A stretch of DNA of 64,000 nt from Candidula unifasciata (Eukaryota > Mollusca > Gastropoda > Stylommatophora > Geomitridae). Where the stretch lies: positions 58,501 through 122,500 of the forward strand of contig CAJHNH020008454.1 of the NCBI GenBank assembly GCA_905116865.2. Direction: 5' to 3'. Positions 1 to 10,360 of the stretch are shown piece after piece (position 1 is the stretch's first letter; each line of letters starts with the position of its first letter). The notes under the pieces are model-generated. The model saw nothing but the letters and a program-made list of their open reading frames with translations. It made no database searches and was not told the origin of the DNA. Made by a program: the position numbers and the translations under genes.

Positions 1-134
1 CTGTACGCCTAATGGCGTCCTTTACAATTTACAAACCCAAGCTCTACAATAATGTAACATAAGCTTCAGAAAATGTCATGAAAACTGACGTTGCCCACAC
101 GGTGCACCAAGTGTAGATTTGTCTTAAGTATTAA

Positions 135-508
135 GGACTATTTTAACGTCCTTGGCTCATCGGGAAAATGGTGCTAGATCGATATTTTTACAGACTAATC
201 GGAATTCAGCTTATAATGTGGTCAACATCACACAAGCCACCTTCACTTCTTAGACAAGCATGTGGTAATTCGATATCCCTACCTCCTGAGTAGGTACCAG
301 GTACATCCCTGGGAAGTAAAGGTGGTCTGGCATATTGGGTATAAGGGGTGGGTGATGTGGTCAGTATCACGCCGGTCGCCTTTACTGTCCAGGACTCGCA
401 CCTGGTACCCACTCTTGGCTGGGTCGACCTGGGAGCCAAGGTCATTTTGAGACAAGTCCATCTCCCCCATCCGCAGGCGAGCGTCTAGCCGCTACACCAC
501 GGCGACTA
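135..508 (-). repeat. tRNA-derived SINE, family A (rearranged copy)
   Basis: Read on the minus strand, the end near 508 begins with a tRNA-like head whose A-box-like block is GTGGTGTAGCGGCTAGACGC. The body (about 350-470) and the tail (about 135-235) match other copies, best the full one at 61815-62090. Between them, about 285-330 holds a short body segment in the opposite orientation, so this copy was rearranged or hit by a second copy. It has no coding capacity. Confidence 0.7.
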
Positions 509-509
509 C

Positions 510-722
510 AAAAGTGCCCTTTATCTGTGGTAAATTCTACAGACGTCTGCTTTTTTTTTTCGCGTTTGCCGGCTGTAAACTACGGAAGGTTGTGGGGAAT
601 CTGGTTGTTCGTCCACTTTTGAACCTTACAGTTGTTCCAAAACTTGCTTGCACATCTGTTTTACAGACTTTGGCTTTCTTGCCTTTTAGGCAGATGCACT
701 TTGACTTCGAACGAAACTCTAA
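510..722 (-). repeat. Dispersed repeat family E, GAA-ending type
   Basis: This stretch matches in reverse the repeat at 50330-50645 and 58805-59090, and it is parallel to 53510-53700. Shared blocks include the run around GCCGGCTGTAAACTAC and the stretch ending at ACTTTGACTTCGAA. The family has no tRNA-like head that I can see and ends in GAA/TTC-rich sequence. It may be a SINE or the 3' end of a LINE. Confidence 0.6.
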
Positions 723-1418
723 TAGTTAGTCAACATTTACAACATGATTGTTGGTTGTGGGATGGGGTGGGGAAAGGGTGCGGGGTGTCGTGTTCCACTC
801 CCCCCCCCCCCCCATCAAATAGTCGCCTGGACCAGCAACCCAAACCTCAGTAGGAATATTAAAGGTATCAGCATCGTCATTAAGTAGCAGGTCCTTCGCA
901 GAACGTCGCTCTCCTCACGGTCTGTCTGAAAGAGACTCGGTCTCTCGCGAGCTCTCCCGCCACGTGTACTTTCATACTCAACGAGTGACTTATATCCTGT
1001 GCCCATCTTCGTGTTGATCAGCCCCTGCCCCTCCTTCCTGGTACCATGCCTACTGCTTGATAAGACCACAATATTTTAGCTTTCAAGACAGGACGCTGTT
1101 GATTAGCCAATCTTCCTTGATGTTCAGACCTTTTAAGATGTCAGTATTTCTCCTCTTTTGTCTCCTATTATGGGAATACTCCACGTATTTAGTACGTACA
1201 CTAATGACCATAGAACATGTTTGAGCACGCAGCTTGAACTCCTCAAAAGCAGATCAGGTTCAGCTATAATCACGATTATGATAAGCGTGCCGTACCCTTC
1301 GTCATGTACCATCTCTGATTCAAGAAGAATGCTTCTTGTTTTTTGTCACATTGCTAGAAAGGTCGTAGACATTAAGCAGGGCACCTTTGAACGGTAGGAT
1401 ATAGACACCACATACTGA
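723..1418. other. Intergenic, no recognised feature
   Basis: There is a 14-base C homopolymer at 800-813. The rest is unique-looking, and no ORF in it resembles a known protein. Confidence 0.5.
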
Positions 1419-1778
1419 CTGCATGGTGTCCAGCTCAAGTGCTAGAGGTCCCTGGTTCAAGCCCTGGAAAAGGCTGGGATTTCACGTGGTCTTCTAATAA
1501 TTTTCCTGGTCTCTGGGTAGTGAAATCGGACGCCCGTGTGCGTTGTTAAGCATGTAAAAATCCCTTGGCAGTTGGCAATCGAAAATAGTAGCATAACGGC
1601 GCTGCCCGAACAAAATTTGGTTAAAAATCTACCTAAAGTATGTCAGGATCCTCGCCGGTGCTACAGAGCCTGTGCACTGTGCTGAGCTTCTTCGGACTCA
1701 GAATTGAGTTAGTAGAAGAATGGAGCACTTATGGGTTACTACCAGTTTGCCATGATGTCGATCTGTTCTTCAAATCCC
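1418..1778 (+). repeat. tRNA-derived SINE, family B
   Basis: The head carries a tRNA-like B box (GGTTCAAGCCC) near 1452. The body then runs through the 'GGACGCCCGTGTGC' block and ends at 'GAGCACTTATGGGTTAC'. Other copies are at 2768-3165, 7455-7837, 28285-28672 and 41330-41620. A CT microsatellite directly follows the 3' end. Confidence 0.8.
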
Positions 1779-1780
1779 AA

Positions 1781-1782
<2 letters not shown>

Positions 1783-1847
<65 letters not shown>

Positions 1848-1868
1848 CGCGTGTCTGTGTGTGTGTTT
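1783..1868. repeat. (CT)n(TG)n compound microsatellite
   Basis: About 48 bases of CT are followed by imperfect TG repeats. Short Ser/Leu and Cys/Val reading frames here are translation of the repeat and not genes. Confidence 0.95.
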
Positions 1869-2059
1869 CTCCCTCCCCTCCCTTTATACACTGACGCGGT
1901 AAATCACTTGATTTTCAATATATCGGATGACAATCTGGATCTTCTGATCATTAACACGAATTTGAAAGTCTTTGTGCTTTGTGCCTGAGCTTACAAATGA
2001 TTCAATTTCTTCTACCCTAAAGAGTTCTAGTTTAAATAGACAATGACTGACTGACTTTT

Positions 2060-2278
2060 TACCCCACTAGGACATCACACAAGCGATAAACATCCGATGA
2101 CACAAAGTGCCACCATGCGGATGAGGATCGCCGCGGAGAGGTCCCAGAAACCGCGTTCAGACATATGGCCATATTTATGACCTGCCTATATTGCGGCCCC
2201 TGGCAAAAGCCAGGGTGGGGCTTCAAGAAACAAACAATTTCGTCCTAAAAAGGACGAAACACCTATCGAGGAGAATAT
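2060..2278 (-). repeat. Dispersed repeat family C (hairpin-bearing)
   Basis: This matches in reverse the copies at 31190-31410 and 45295-45522. Two hairpins are visible on the minus strand. One has an 8-bp stem, TTTCGTCC against GGACGAAA. The other is CCTGGC against GCCAGG around a loop. The other end runs into a TGAC/GACT tandem. No tRNA-like promoter or protein was seen. Confidence 0.75.
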
Positions 2279-2379
2279 AGATAGACAATGACTATGTGAA
2301 AAATAATAACCCTATAAACAGAAACTATTAAACTAACAGTTAACAATTTCGAATTAATTTTAAATGGATAAAGCAATGA

Positions 2380-2575
2380 AATTCAACCCCACCAGGATCT
2401 CACAACGAGCGATAAACATCCGGTGACACAAAGTACCACCATTCGGAGGAAAATCACACAGGCGCAGGTTCATAAAACCCGCTCAACAGTTATGTTACAT
2501 TAGGGTCCCCGACAACAGCCGGATGGGTGCTTCGCGTAACGAAAAATTGCGTCCCTTTTTGGGGAAGGCGCTTAG
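2380..2575 (-). repeat. Dispersed repeat family C, divergent subfamily
   Basis: This is a second, divergent copy about 100 bases from the first and in the same orientation. The central hairpin is kept, but its stem sequence differs from the main subfamily, as in the copy at 35825-36010. Confidence 0.65.
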
Positions 2576-2767
2576 ACAACGTAAAAAACGATCTTCCATA
2601 AAACAAAAGAGGCAGAAATGTGTAGTCCTTTTGGCTAACTTATTAACATATCCTAAGTTGTTTGGTGCCGAAAGAATTTAAGTGACGCTCTCATCTGAAT
2701 GCCAGCTCTTCTGTAAACCTAAGAGAATCAGATGGAATAAAATCAGGCACATTTTAATAAGTGATTT

Positions 2768-3165
2768 GAGGTTTTAAGGTTGTGAACAAAGGATCAACAT
2801 CATGGCAAACGGGTGTAATCTATAAGTGCTCCGTTCTTCTTCTAACTCAAGTCTGAGGCCTAAGAAGCTCTGAAGAGGCCCTAAAGCACCGGCGAGGATC
2901 CTGACATACTTTGGGTAGATTTTTAACTCAAAATTTTGTTCAGGCCGCGCCGTTAGGCTACTCTTTTCGATTTCCAACTGCCAAGGTTTTTTTTTAAGTG
3001 CGCAACAGTACACGCGAGCGTCTGATCTACCTACCCACAGAGACCAGTGGGAATTACTAGAAGTCCAATTCCACGTGAAAAAATCCCAGCCCTTACCGTA
3101 GATTGAAACCGGAACCTCTAGCAACCGAGGTGGACACTATGCCTTGTGACCACTCTAACCCCTCT
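2768..3165 (-). repeat. tRNA-derived SINE, family B
   Basis: This is a minus-strand copy of the family at 1418-1778. The body is clear from the 'GTAACGGAGCACTTATAG'-type end at about 2815 to the head region near 3150. A 116-residue ORF inside it is a by-product of the repeat. Confidence 0.8.
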
Positions 3166-3326
3166 ATATGAAGGAAACAACTGGAAAACTTAGTATCGGT
3201 GGGAAAATTATAGGTGGAAAGGGAGCAGAGAAAGACCAGTTTGACATCATGTCATGGACGCTTATATTTGACATAAATTATTGAAGTATACAATGCATGT
3301 TTATGTGATGTAGGTTAAGATCAGAT

Positions 3327-3404
3327 GATTCTGTAGTGTAGTGGTTATCACATCCGACTAACATACGGAATTTCTTAGCTCTCTTAGGGCTGGAGGTCCA
3401 TTTT
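3327..3404 (+). repeat. tRNA-Val-like sequence, degenerate
   Basis: The 5' half, TCTGTAGTGTAGTGGTTATC, is what a eukaryotic valine tRNA looks like through the A box and D loop, and it is followed by an AAC-type anticodon region (CTAACAT). The 3' half lacks a clean B box and does not close an acceptor stem with the start. I therefore read it as a tRNA pseudogene or an old SINE head, not a working tRNA. Confidence 0.45.
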
Positions 3405-3666
3405 AGCCAACCATCACTAATTAATTGGTTGATTTAGTTATTGACAGACTGACTGCCTGATAAACTAGTTGATTGGTTGACTGGTTGGTTGATTAACTGA
3501 TTGGCTTGTGACAGCTTACTTTCAATCTCTACACAGTTACACGATATTTAACTCGGTGCTTTTCAAAGTAATTGCATGAAATAAAGACACAGCAGTACTC
3601 AGACAAACAGTACACAAACCATGGAAATGAGCACCTATTAAAAACGCCTATAATGACACGCCTTAC

Positions 3667-3931
3667 CTTTACAAACTCCTGTCCCGTTGACAACAACTTG
3701 TCCATTAGTATCTACACAAGACAGACCCAGCTGGTCGTCACAAGATGTCCCATTGGCTGGCTGACACGCTTGACCCGCCTGTGCAGGGCAACAGCCAGTA
3801 GGAAGCACAGGGCGTTCCCCTGGACACACCATGCGATTATCGCAGCCTTGTTGAATGTTGGACTGAGTCAATGATATCAGAAGAATGCATACCACGTGGA
3901 AGACAGGGGCGTTTCCGAGCCTAACTGACAT
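3667..3931 (-). CDS. Secreted cysteine-rich protein, first coding exon
   Basis: The frame opens with a true ATG at 3931. Residues 1-24 look like a signal peptide with a hydrophobic core (VVCILLISL) and a small residue at the cut site. The secreted part has eight cysteines (residues 30, 36, 47, 48, 56, 64, 72 and 87), including an adjacent pair in GCCP. The spacing GCCP-(7)-C-(7)-C-(7)-C recalls the N-terminal IGF-binding-protein fold found in small invertebrate secreted proteins, but it does not match fully and I give no family name. At residue 88 a good splice donor, AAAG|GTAAGG, lies at 3667/3666 in phase 1. The annotated open frame beyond it is therefore probably intron. I found no second exon at lower coordinates; it may lie outside the window. 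The 5' flank shows no clear TATA box. Confidence 0.55.
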
Positions 3932-5400
3932 CCGTGCAAGCTAGGTTTATTACCCTACTTGGGAATAATCTAGAATCGTTTGCATATTCAGACGAACAGA
4001 GCTCAGAGAATAAATCTGGTTAAATTTCATTTGACGCTGAAGAACTTACAGTTGTCAATCTCTACTGAGGTTCAAAATAACTGCAGGAAACAGCGCAATC
4101 CATGCAGGACGGTAGGATGAAAGAACTGCATATCAGGGATGAAAAAAAAGGAGATTTGTTGTCGGACTGTATATTCCTTGAAGATAGGGTCTTGAAGACA
4201 GTAACACTTTGAAATTGTTTTTCACATGAAGATATGGATCACGCTATCAAATGCACTTAATCATTTTCTGCTCAAAATTGGTTAAGCCAGACAAAGGCAT
4301 CTGTAGAGTAACTCTCTTGAACTAGGACTTGGTTTATCGTCGTCTCCAACTGAATTATTTATCAGTGCTCAGAATAATTATTCAGAGATTAGTAGCTGAT
4401 GATGTTTAAATAGCTCCACCCCTAGTTGAAAAAATAGAGGGTGGTTGGGGGATAAGTGTGTTCATGAACAACTTGTCAGCAAGATTGTAAAGTAACAAAT
4501 TCAGTAGCATTGTACAAGAGTAGGTAATGCCGATTATTGTACAGAGGTGGGGGGGGGGGGCGGGTTAGCGCGCGCACGATAGATAGAGAGAGATACTTTC
4601 TCTAGTTATACAGCGAGAGAAAGACCTATAGAGATCGAAACATAAGTTTTAAAACGTGTATATCAAGAAAGAAGCAAACAGAGAAAGAATGAGAACAAGA
4701 GACTAGCACACACTGAGATGCAAAATGCCAGTATATAGGACATAGAGACAGAAACAAAGATATATACAAAAAGACAGACCTATAGATTGTCCGAGAGTAA
4801 TGAGAGAGGAAACAAAATGAAGACATATAAACACAGAGAGATAAAGATACTGACAGATGCACCGACTGACTCACACACATACAGAGAGATAAATGGGTGA
4901 AAGGAGAGAGATAACGAAAGAAAGATTACGATGGAAAACCCGATCTGGTGCACAGCTATCTACACATCCCAGCTCTTCAGTCTTAAGCTGGAATGTTAAA
5001 TGAAACAGGATTTCATTCCCCCCCCCCCCACCCCCCCCCAAATGTTTATCAAAGATCGAGGTCAACCAAGGTAAATTCCCTCCATGCGAGAGATATCTTG
5101 ATGTATTTCTTCGAGAATCTACGTTGTCGGGAAATTAACAAGACAAGCCTAAATAGACAAGTAAACGGTCATTGCGACCTTTGTTTAAGTAAACATGTAT
5201 GGTCAGAACTTTAATCATTAGCAAAGAAGCACTTTGTTAAAAGATCTGATAAACTTAGTTTTATCTTGTGTCTATCGGCCATCTGCTCTAAGCAGAGAAA
5301 ACAAACACAGTAGCTCCAACAACGGTCCCATGAACAATCAGAAGACAGAAACACACATACATGTACGCACACACACGGTGTAGAAATATCAGGAGAACCC
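3932..5400. other. Intergenic, purine-rich low complexity
   Basis: This stretch holds G and C homopolymers (near 4548-4560 and 5020-5039) and an AGA/ACA-rich low-complexity tract at about 4570-4900. No gene or repeat family was recognised. Confidence 0.5.
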
Positions 5401-5404
5401 ACCA

Positions 5405-5470
5405 AAGTCTAAATGGTCGAACAACTGGGACTTTCTGCTAGAGCTTACAGGTGGTGAACAAAGAAGTAGA
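5405..5470 (+). repeat. Dispersed repeat family E, fragment
   Basis: A short piece matches the 3' end of the copies at 50330-50645 and 58805-59090 (the 'CTTTCTGCTAGAGCTTACAG' block, ending in AAGAAG). Confidence 0.45.
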
Positions 5471-5799
5471 TCATATAGATTTTAACTTCAACTGTATGCC
5501 GTTTGTTGTTAGTCCCTAGTTCCGTAATTTACATGTTCGTCACTTTGTACATCGTCATGATTCTTGGTGGTTATTTCCTCGTGTGGGGAACAGCACCGGA
5601 TTTCAAGCCTCGGAGGGATCCAACCCCAAACTACTAACTGTAGCTCTGTGCATCGGCGAACCAGGATTAGTAAAGTGTGCACGGGGAACTATACAGGACC
5701 TGCAGCTGACAGACATGTCTGTTCATAGAGGCAACCCACCTTTTGGTCTGACCTGAACCTACGAAACCGATCGCAAAGAAGATGAAGAAGATTTCCTTG

Positions 5800-5985
5800 T
5801 GTGGGTTATAGGGAATGAATAGTAGGACAGATTGGCTAGATCTGCACAACTGGGTGGTGAATTGATACATGACAAGGCAGATGTGGTCAGGATCCTTTGG
5901 GGAAAAAGCAACGGAGTCAGAAGCAAAACAAGATTATTGTGGCGTGGAGAGAATGAGGCACCTGGGTGTAACCCGCTTTAGGCAT
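5800..5985 (+). pseudogene. LINE C-terminal fragment, RNase H type
   Basis: This resembles the better copy at 46060-46480. The shared stretch translates as HDKADVV followed by LWG and, later, RHLGVTR-like residues. Stops and frame changes break it. It is a remnant of the C-terminal part of a non-LTR retrotransposon polyprotein. Confidence 0.5.
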
Positions 5986-6044
5986 TCTGTATTTGTTGGT
6001 GTGTGTTGTTTATGCTATATATATTGCTGCAATTTGTATATTAT

Positions 6045-6165
6045 TTATAAGTGGTGGGCTGAGTGGTCTAAGGCGTGGTGAAGGCTGGGATTTTTTCACG
6101 TGGATTTCTAGTAATTTATCCTGGTCTCTAAGTAGTAAGACTGGACGCCTTTATGTATTGTTTAT
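6045..6165 (+). repeat. tRNA-derived SINE, family B, truncated
   Basis: The head and the first part of the body are present ('GGCTGGGATTTTTTCACGTG', then the 'GACTGGACGCC' block). The 3' half is missing and the copy runs directly into the LINE remnant. Confidence 0.7.
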
Positions 6166-6229
6166 CAACACGTGCCCTGTCGACTGGAGTAGGCGTTCTT
6201 GCATCCCCACAGATCTCTGTCCTTTGTTC

Positions 6230-8100
6230 TCTAGATCAGCTCCACAGATGATATCCCTCCATGCCACCGTCGCAGTCCATCCGTCATTATCTCTCTCGGT
6301 CTGCCTCTCCCTCTTCTACCGTTGATCTTTCCAGTCGTTACAGCATTCTCCATAGTCTCCCCCTTTATCACATGACCGAAAAACAGTGCTTGTCTTTTCC
6401 TTATAGTTGTATATATTGATCCGCTTTCATTAGCTTCCTTCAATCAATCCTTGTTAATTACTCTGACAGTAAAAGTGATTCTTCAAACAAAACGTCTGAA
6501 AAACCACATCTCCGTCGCCTCCGTGGTCTTTCTAATTTGTTCATTCACATTCCATGATTCACTACCATACAGCAATTTAGGTTCTACATAATATTTTGGT
6601 ACTCTCTTTCGGAATGTTACACAAGATGTTCTTCATTCTGTGAAATGCAGCTTCTGCCTAGACTATTGTGCACTTAATTTCTGAAACACTTCTAAAGTCT
6701 GATGTTATGATTGTACCCAGCTGTTTGAATTTATTGACTTGGTTTAACTTGTTGCCTTCTATTCTTATATCACACTGTGGTGGTAGTCTTTTCTTTGATA
6801 TTACCGTTATCTCCGTTTTCTTTATCTCCAAGGAGAGCCCTTTTCTGCACTCTCCCTCAGTACAATGTCCAAGAATTGTTGTAGATCCTTTGCATTTTCA
6901 ACTATCAGTACTGTGTCATCTACATAACGTATATTGTTTATAGTATATCCTCCCACTACATTTCCTTGTGTATCTTTGATCTCTCTCATTATCGTCTCGC
7001 TATAGAGAGAAAAGAGGTGAGGTGACTAAATAAATCCCTGTCTTAGACCTTCTTTAATCTGTTCATACGTACCAATTCTATTTCCCATTTTAAAAGCTGC
7101 TGTTTGCTTCCAATAAATATTCCTAATTATTCTGAGATCTTTCTCAGCAATGTTAACATATGTCGCCATTTTGACTAGTTCCCTTGTGTTTCACCTTATC
7201 AAATGCTTTTGTTTAATCTATACAGCATAAATGCAAGTTCTTCTGTTTTGTAACAAATGAACTATCAGTGTTCTCAGGATATATGTTGCATTATTTGTTC
7301 ATTTTCTCTCCACACTTTTCTAAACTAATTTCCATCTTTATTTTTTTACCTTGTTCTTCATTTTCCCTCCCCGAAACCACACATTTCTTGACTAATTTCT
7401 ATCTTTACCCCCCCCCCCCCCCCCCCCCCCCCTCTTTGTTCTTCTCATTATAATTCTAGGGGGCTGCATGGTATCGAGGCATGGTGTCCACCTAGATAGC
7501 TAGAGGTTCCGGGTTCAATCCCCGGTAAGGGATGGGATTTTTTCACATGGACTGACTTCTAGTAATTCCCGTAGGTCTCTGGGTAGTAAGATCGGACGCC
7601 CGTGTACATTGTTGCACCTGTTAAAAAAAATCCCTTGGCAGTTGAAAATCGGAAAGAGTAGCCTAATGGCGCTGCCCGGGCATAATTTGGAGTTAAAAAT
7701 CTATCCAAAGTATTTCAGGATCCGAGCCTGTGCACTGTGCTGAGCTTTTTCGAACTAGACTTTAGTTAGAAGAAGAACGGAGCACTTATGGGTTACACCC
7801 GTGTGCCATGATGTTGATCCGTTCCTCAAAACCTCATTATAAATCTTAGCCGAAGTTTCGTAATATGATTTATAAGGTTGATTGTTCGAAAATCCTCACA
7901 ATCCATAGCCCCTGGCCTCTTTGGTAAAGCTATAAATACAAACTTAAGTATATCTGCAGGCTGGCATCCGTTGTCATAAATATCATTCAACATTTTAGTA
8001 AGCACCTCGGCCCCGAATTTATCCAGGACTTCTACTGTCATTTCATCCGGTCCAGCTGATTTGTCTTTCTTAATATGTTTAATGGCATCACTGACTTCCT
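6230..8100 (-). pseudogene. Non-LTR retrotransposon (LINE) pol remnant, split by a SINE
   Basis: Several parts of one reverse-transcriptase gene can be read in order on the minus strand. At 8041-7836 is the early RT region, with LPKRPGAMDCEDFRTINL. At about 7245-6885 comes the palm, with a TKAFDKVKHK-like motif, a GLRQG block, an SP.LFSLYSE block and the catalytic YVDD at 6926-6915 (YVDD instead of the common YADD). At 6443-6231 comes the C-terminal region, with FFGHVI and GRRGRGRPRE. Frames change and stops occur, so it is dead. A family B SINE and a C homopolymer (7408-7432) interrupt it. The clade is not certain. Related C-terminal tails lie at 33160-33630, 55550-55960 and 60660-60915. Confidence 0.8.
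7455..7837 (+). mobile_element. tRNA-derived SINE, family B, full copy inside a LINE
   Basis: This is among the best preserved copies. The head at 7464-7535 has the B box GGTTCAATCCC (7512-7522). The body and the 3' end CCGTTCCTCAAAACC follow. It lies between two halves of the minus-strand LINE remnant, so it inserted after the LINE. Confidence 0.8.
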
Positions 8101-8129
8101 CTTTATGTATTGATAGTCTTTCTATGTTT

Positions 8130-8366
8130 ATGCTTAGTTAGCTGCGTACCCTTTACAGGACGTTGCAGAACCAAACCCCAGCATTTATTGGCTGTTATGG
8201 TTTTTCTAGGCAAATTTCTACGCTCAGCAGTTTGACATTGCAACCTAAACGGGCAGCTCTCGGTACCATTGTCGAAACCAGCTCTCGGTACCACTGTCGA
8301 AACCAGCTCTCGGTACCATTGTCGAAACCAGCGCAAGAAAAATCGCCCGCGGCTGGTATTGAACAA
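8130..8366 (-). repeat. tRNA-derived SINE, family D, with internal triplication
   Basis: This is a minus-strand copy of a SINE also at 21890-22150, 29165-29290, 34750-34925, 40755-40985 and 51880-52112. In this copy, a 25-bp block (CAGCTCTCGGTACCATTGTC plus GAAAC) occurs three times in tandem at 8254-8328. The other copies have it once. Confidence 0.75.
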
Positions 8367-8414
8367 GGCACCCCGGCTTTACGGGTGGACGGACTGGGCA
8401 GGGAGAGACGAAGA

Positions 8415-8752
<338 letters not shown>

Positions 8753-9447
8753 TGTCAGGGTTCGCCCTGCTATGGGACAGTTCAGGATGATGATGATGAA
8801 TCTCGTCATCGTACCCTGCGACCCTTAGTGACACTCAATACGTGCATACACACGTAGAAACGAGCATGAGCGGACTTCGCACGGGTGTGCACATTTTGGA
8901 CCGGACGCTGAACGCTTGCTTGGGGGACTGCGAGGAGACTGGACGTGGGACGAGAGTGGATTTTTGACTGACCGTTTGTTTTGGACATGAAGATAGGTAC
9001 CAGCGTAGTGATTAGATGTAACGTGTTCTGTTCATAGTTTCATGTAAAGTAATAGTTGTAACTAGAAGCCAGACCATGCTTTGCTGGTGGCGTTAACACT
9101 GTCGACGCACTTAGGCCTACACATTGGCGCATGCCATAACGTCTTTGGCATCGAGATATAGCGGGTTGAGCTGGCACTGTACGGGAGAGTGGTAGCGGCT
9201 CAGAGCTTAGTTCATAAACGTGTAAAGGCGCCTCTAAGCGATTTTAAAGTTAGACGCGGCCTGGGTTTTGAATAAGGAGCGCTACTCCTCCTGAGGTGTA
9301 CCACCACTTCGTTTGCATCTTTGGTAATAAAGATTGTGTGTGTGTTGCAACAAGTGTTTGGCTTGAGTGTGTTTGTACGGTGTTTTCCTGTCATTAGCCT
9401 ATAGCAGAGCCAATGGAATCGAGCCCTAGACAGTTAGGTTTCTGACA
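8753..9447 (+). repeat. 5' LTR
   Basis: It is bounded by inverted TGTCAG...CTGACA ends. A polyadenylation signal AATAAA lies at 9326-9331, about 120 bases before the LTR end. A weak TATA-like GATATA lies near 9152. The LTR should carry promoter and polyadenylation functions, but I cannot place the transcription start. Confidence 0.95.
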
Positions 9448-10360
9448 GGAAAGTGGGGAGCTCTTACCGTGGATTTTGTGGGAACCCAACGTGCTTAGTC
9501 AATAGCTGATAGGAAAGGTTAGGTATTTGTTTTTCCGTAAATATTTTTGATAGGTAAAATGGGAATTTATTGTTAGTCCGTCTACATGTTTGTTGTTTAA
9601 CATGACTGTATGTGATTAGAGGTAATAACTGTATGTGTTAGGATTGTGTCGTGACGACGGATAGGGATTTAGGACGACATAGACAGATAGACATAGTGTG
9701 ATTGTTTTACAAGTTGCGGTGTGCAAGTCCAAGAAGTCATCGAGGCCTGTCGTCCTCGTCATCATCAAGTGTGTCATCAACATCCACGTGTTCTTTGGCG
9801 GCCATGTCTCCCAGACTGGAGTGCAGATAAGTTTTTGTTGTTTTGATTTTGGTGTTTGTGTCCTGGTCAGTTCTCCAGTCCGTGAGATTCCTTCTCGATC
9901 TAGTTGGTTGATCGGCGCCGTTCATTATCTATCGTTCTTGGCTATCCTTTCTCATCAGTCCTATTGTTGTTTTCGTGTTTTGGAAAAAAAAAAAATTTTT
10001 TTTTGCGGCACACACATCAGTCATTCTCCATATCTACAATTGTAAGAAGTATTCTTCGGATTCCTGATCCAATATTTTTCGAACTGTCTACATCCAAATT
10101 GCTTAAAAAATTGTTGTCGTATTACTGTGATGATGTAATTTGTGATATTCTTTATTGAATATTACACTGTAAATTTGTGTTTAGTTCTCGGATTAATTCG
10201 AGATTACATTTACAGGTCCGGCTGTAGTTCGGATATTCGCGATTTTTATTTTCTCCCTCTCCAATAGGATTGTGCAGTGAGTTTGTGGTTGTAGTTGTAT
10301 ACTTGGTATTGGTTTGATTTTGTACTGATTTGTTTGCTTGATATTATACACGAATACACC
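9448..10360 (+). other. Retrotransposon 5' leader
   Basis: This is a 913-base untranslated leader between the LTR and the Gag ATG. The expected primer-binding site right after the LTR is not obvious. The first TGG, at 9454 (TGGGGAGCTCTTACC), does not look like the complement of a normal tRNA 3' end, so I leave it unassigned. An A/T homopolymer pair lies at about 9984-10002. Small ORFs here match nothing I know. Confidence 0.7.

Noticed and set aside
2774..3124. 116-codon minus-strand ORF
   Set aside because: It lies wholly in a family B SINE and is not shared as an open frame by other copies.
9454..9468. TGGGGAGCTCTTACC as primer-binding site
   Set aside because: It lies 6 bases from the LTR and does not resemble the 3' end complement of a normal tRNA.
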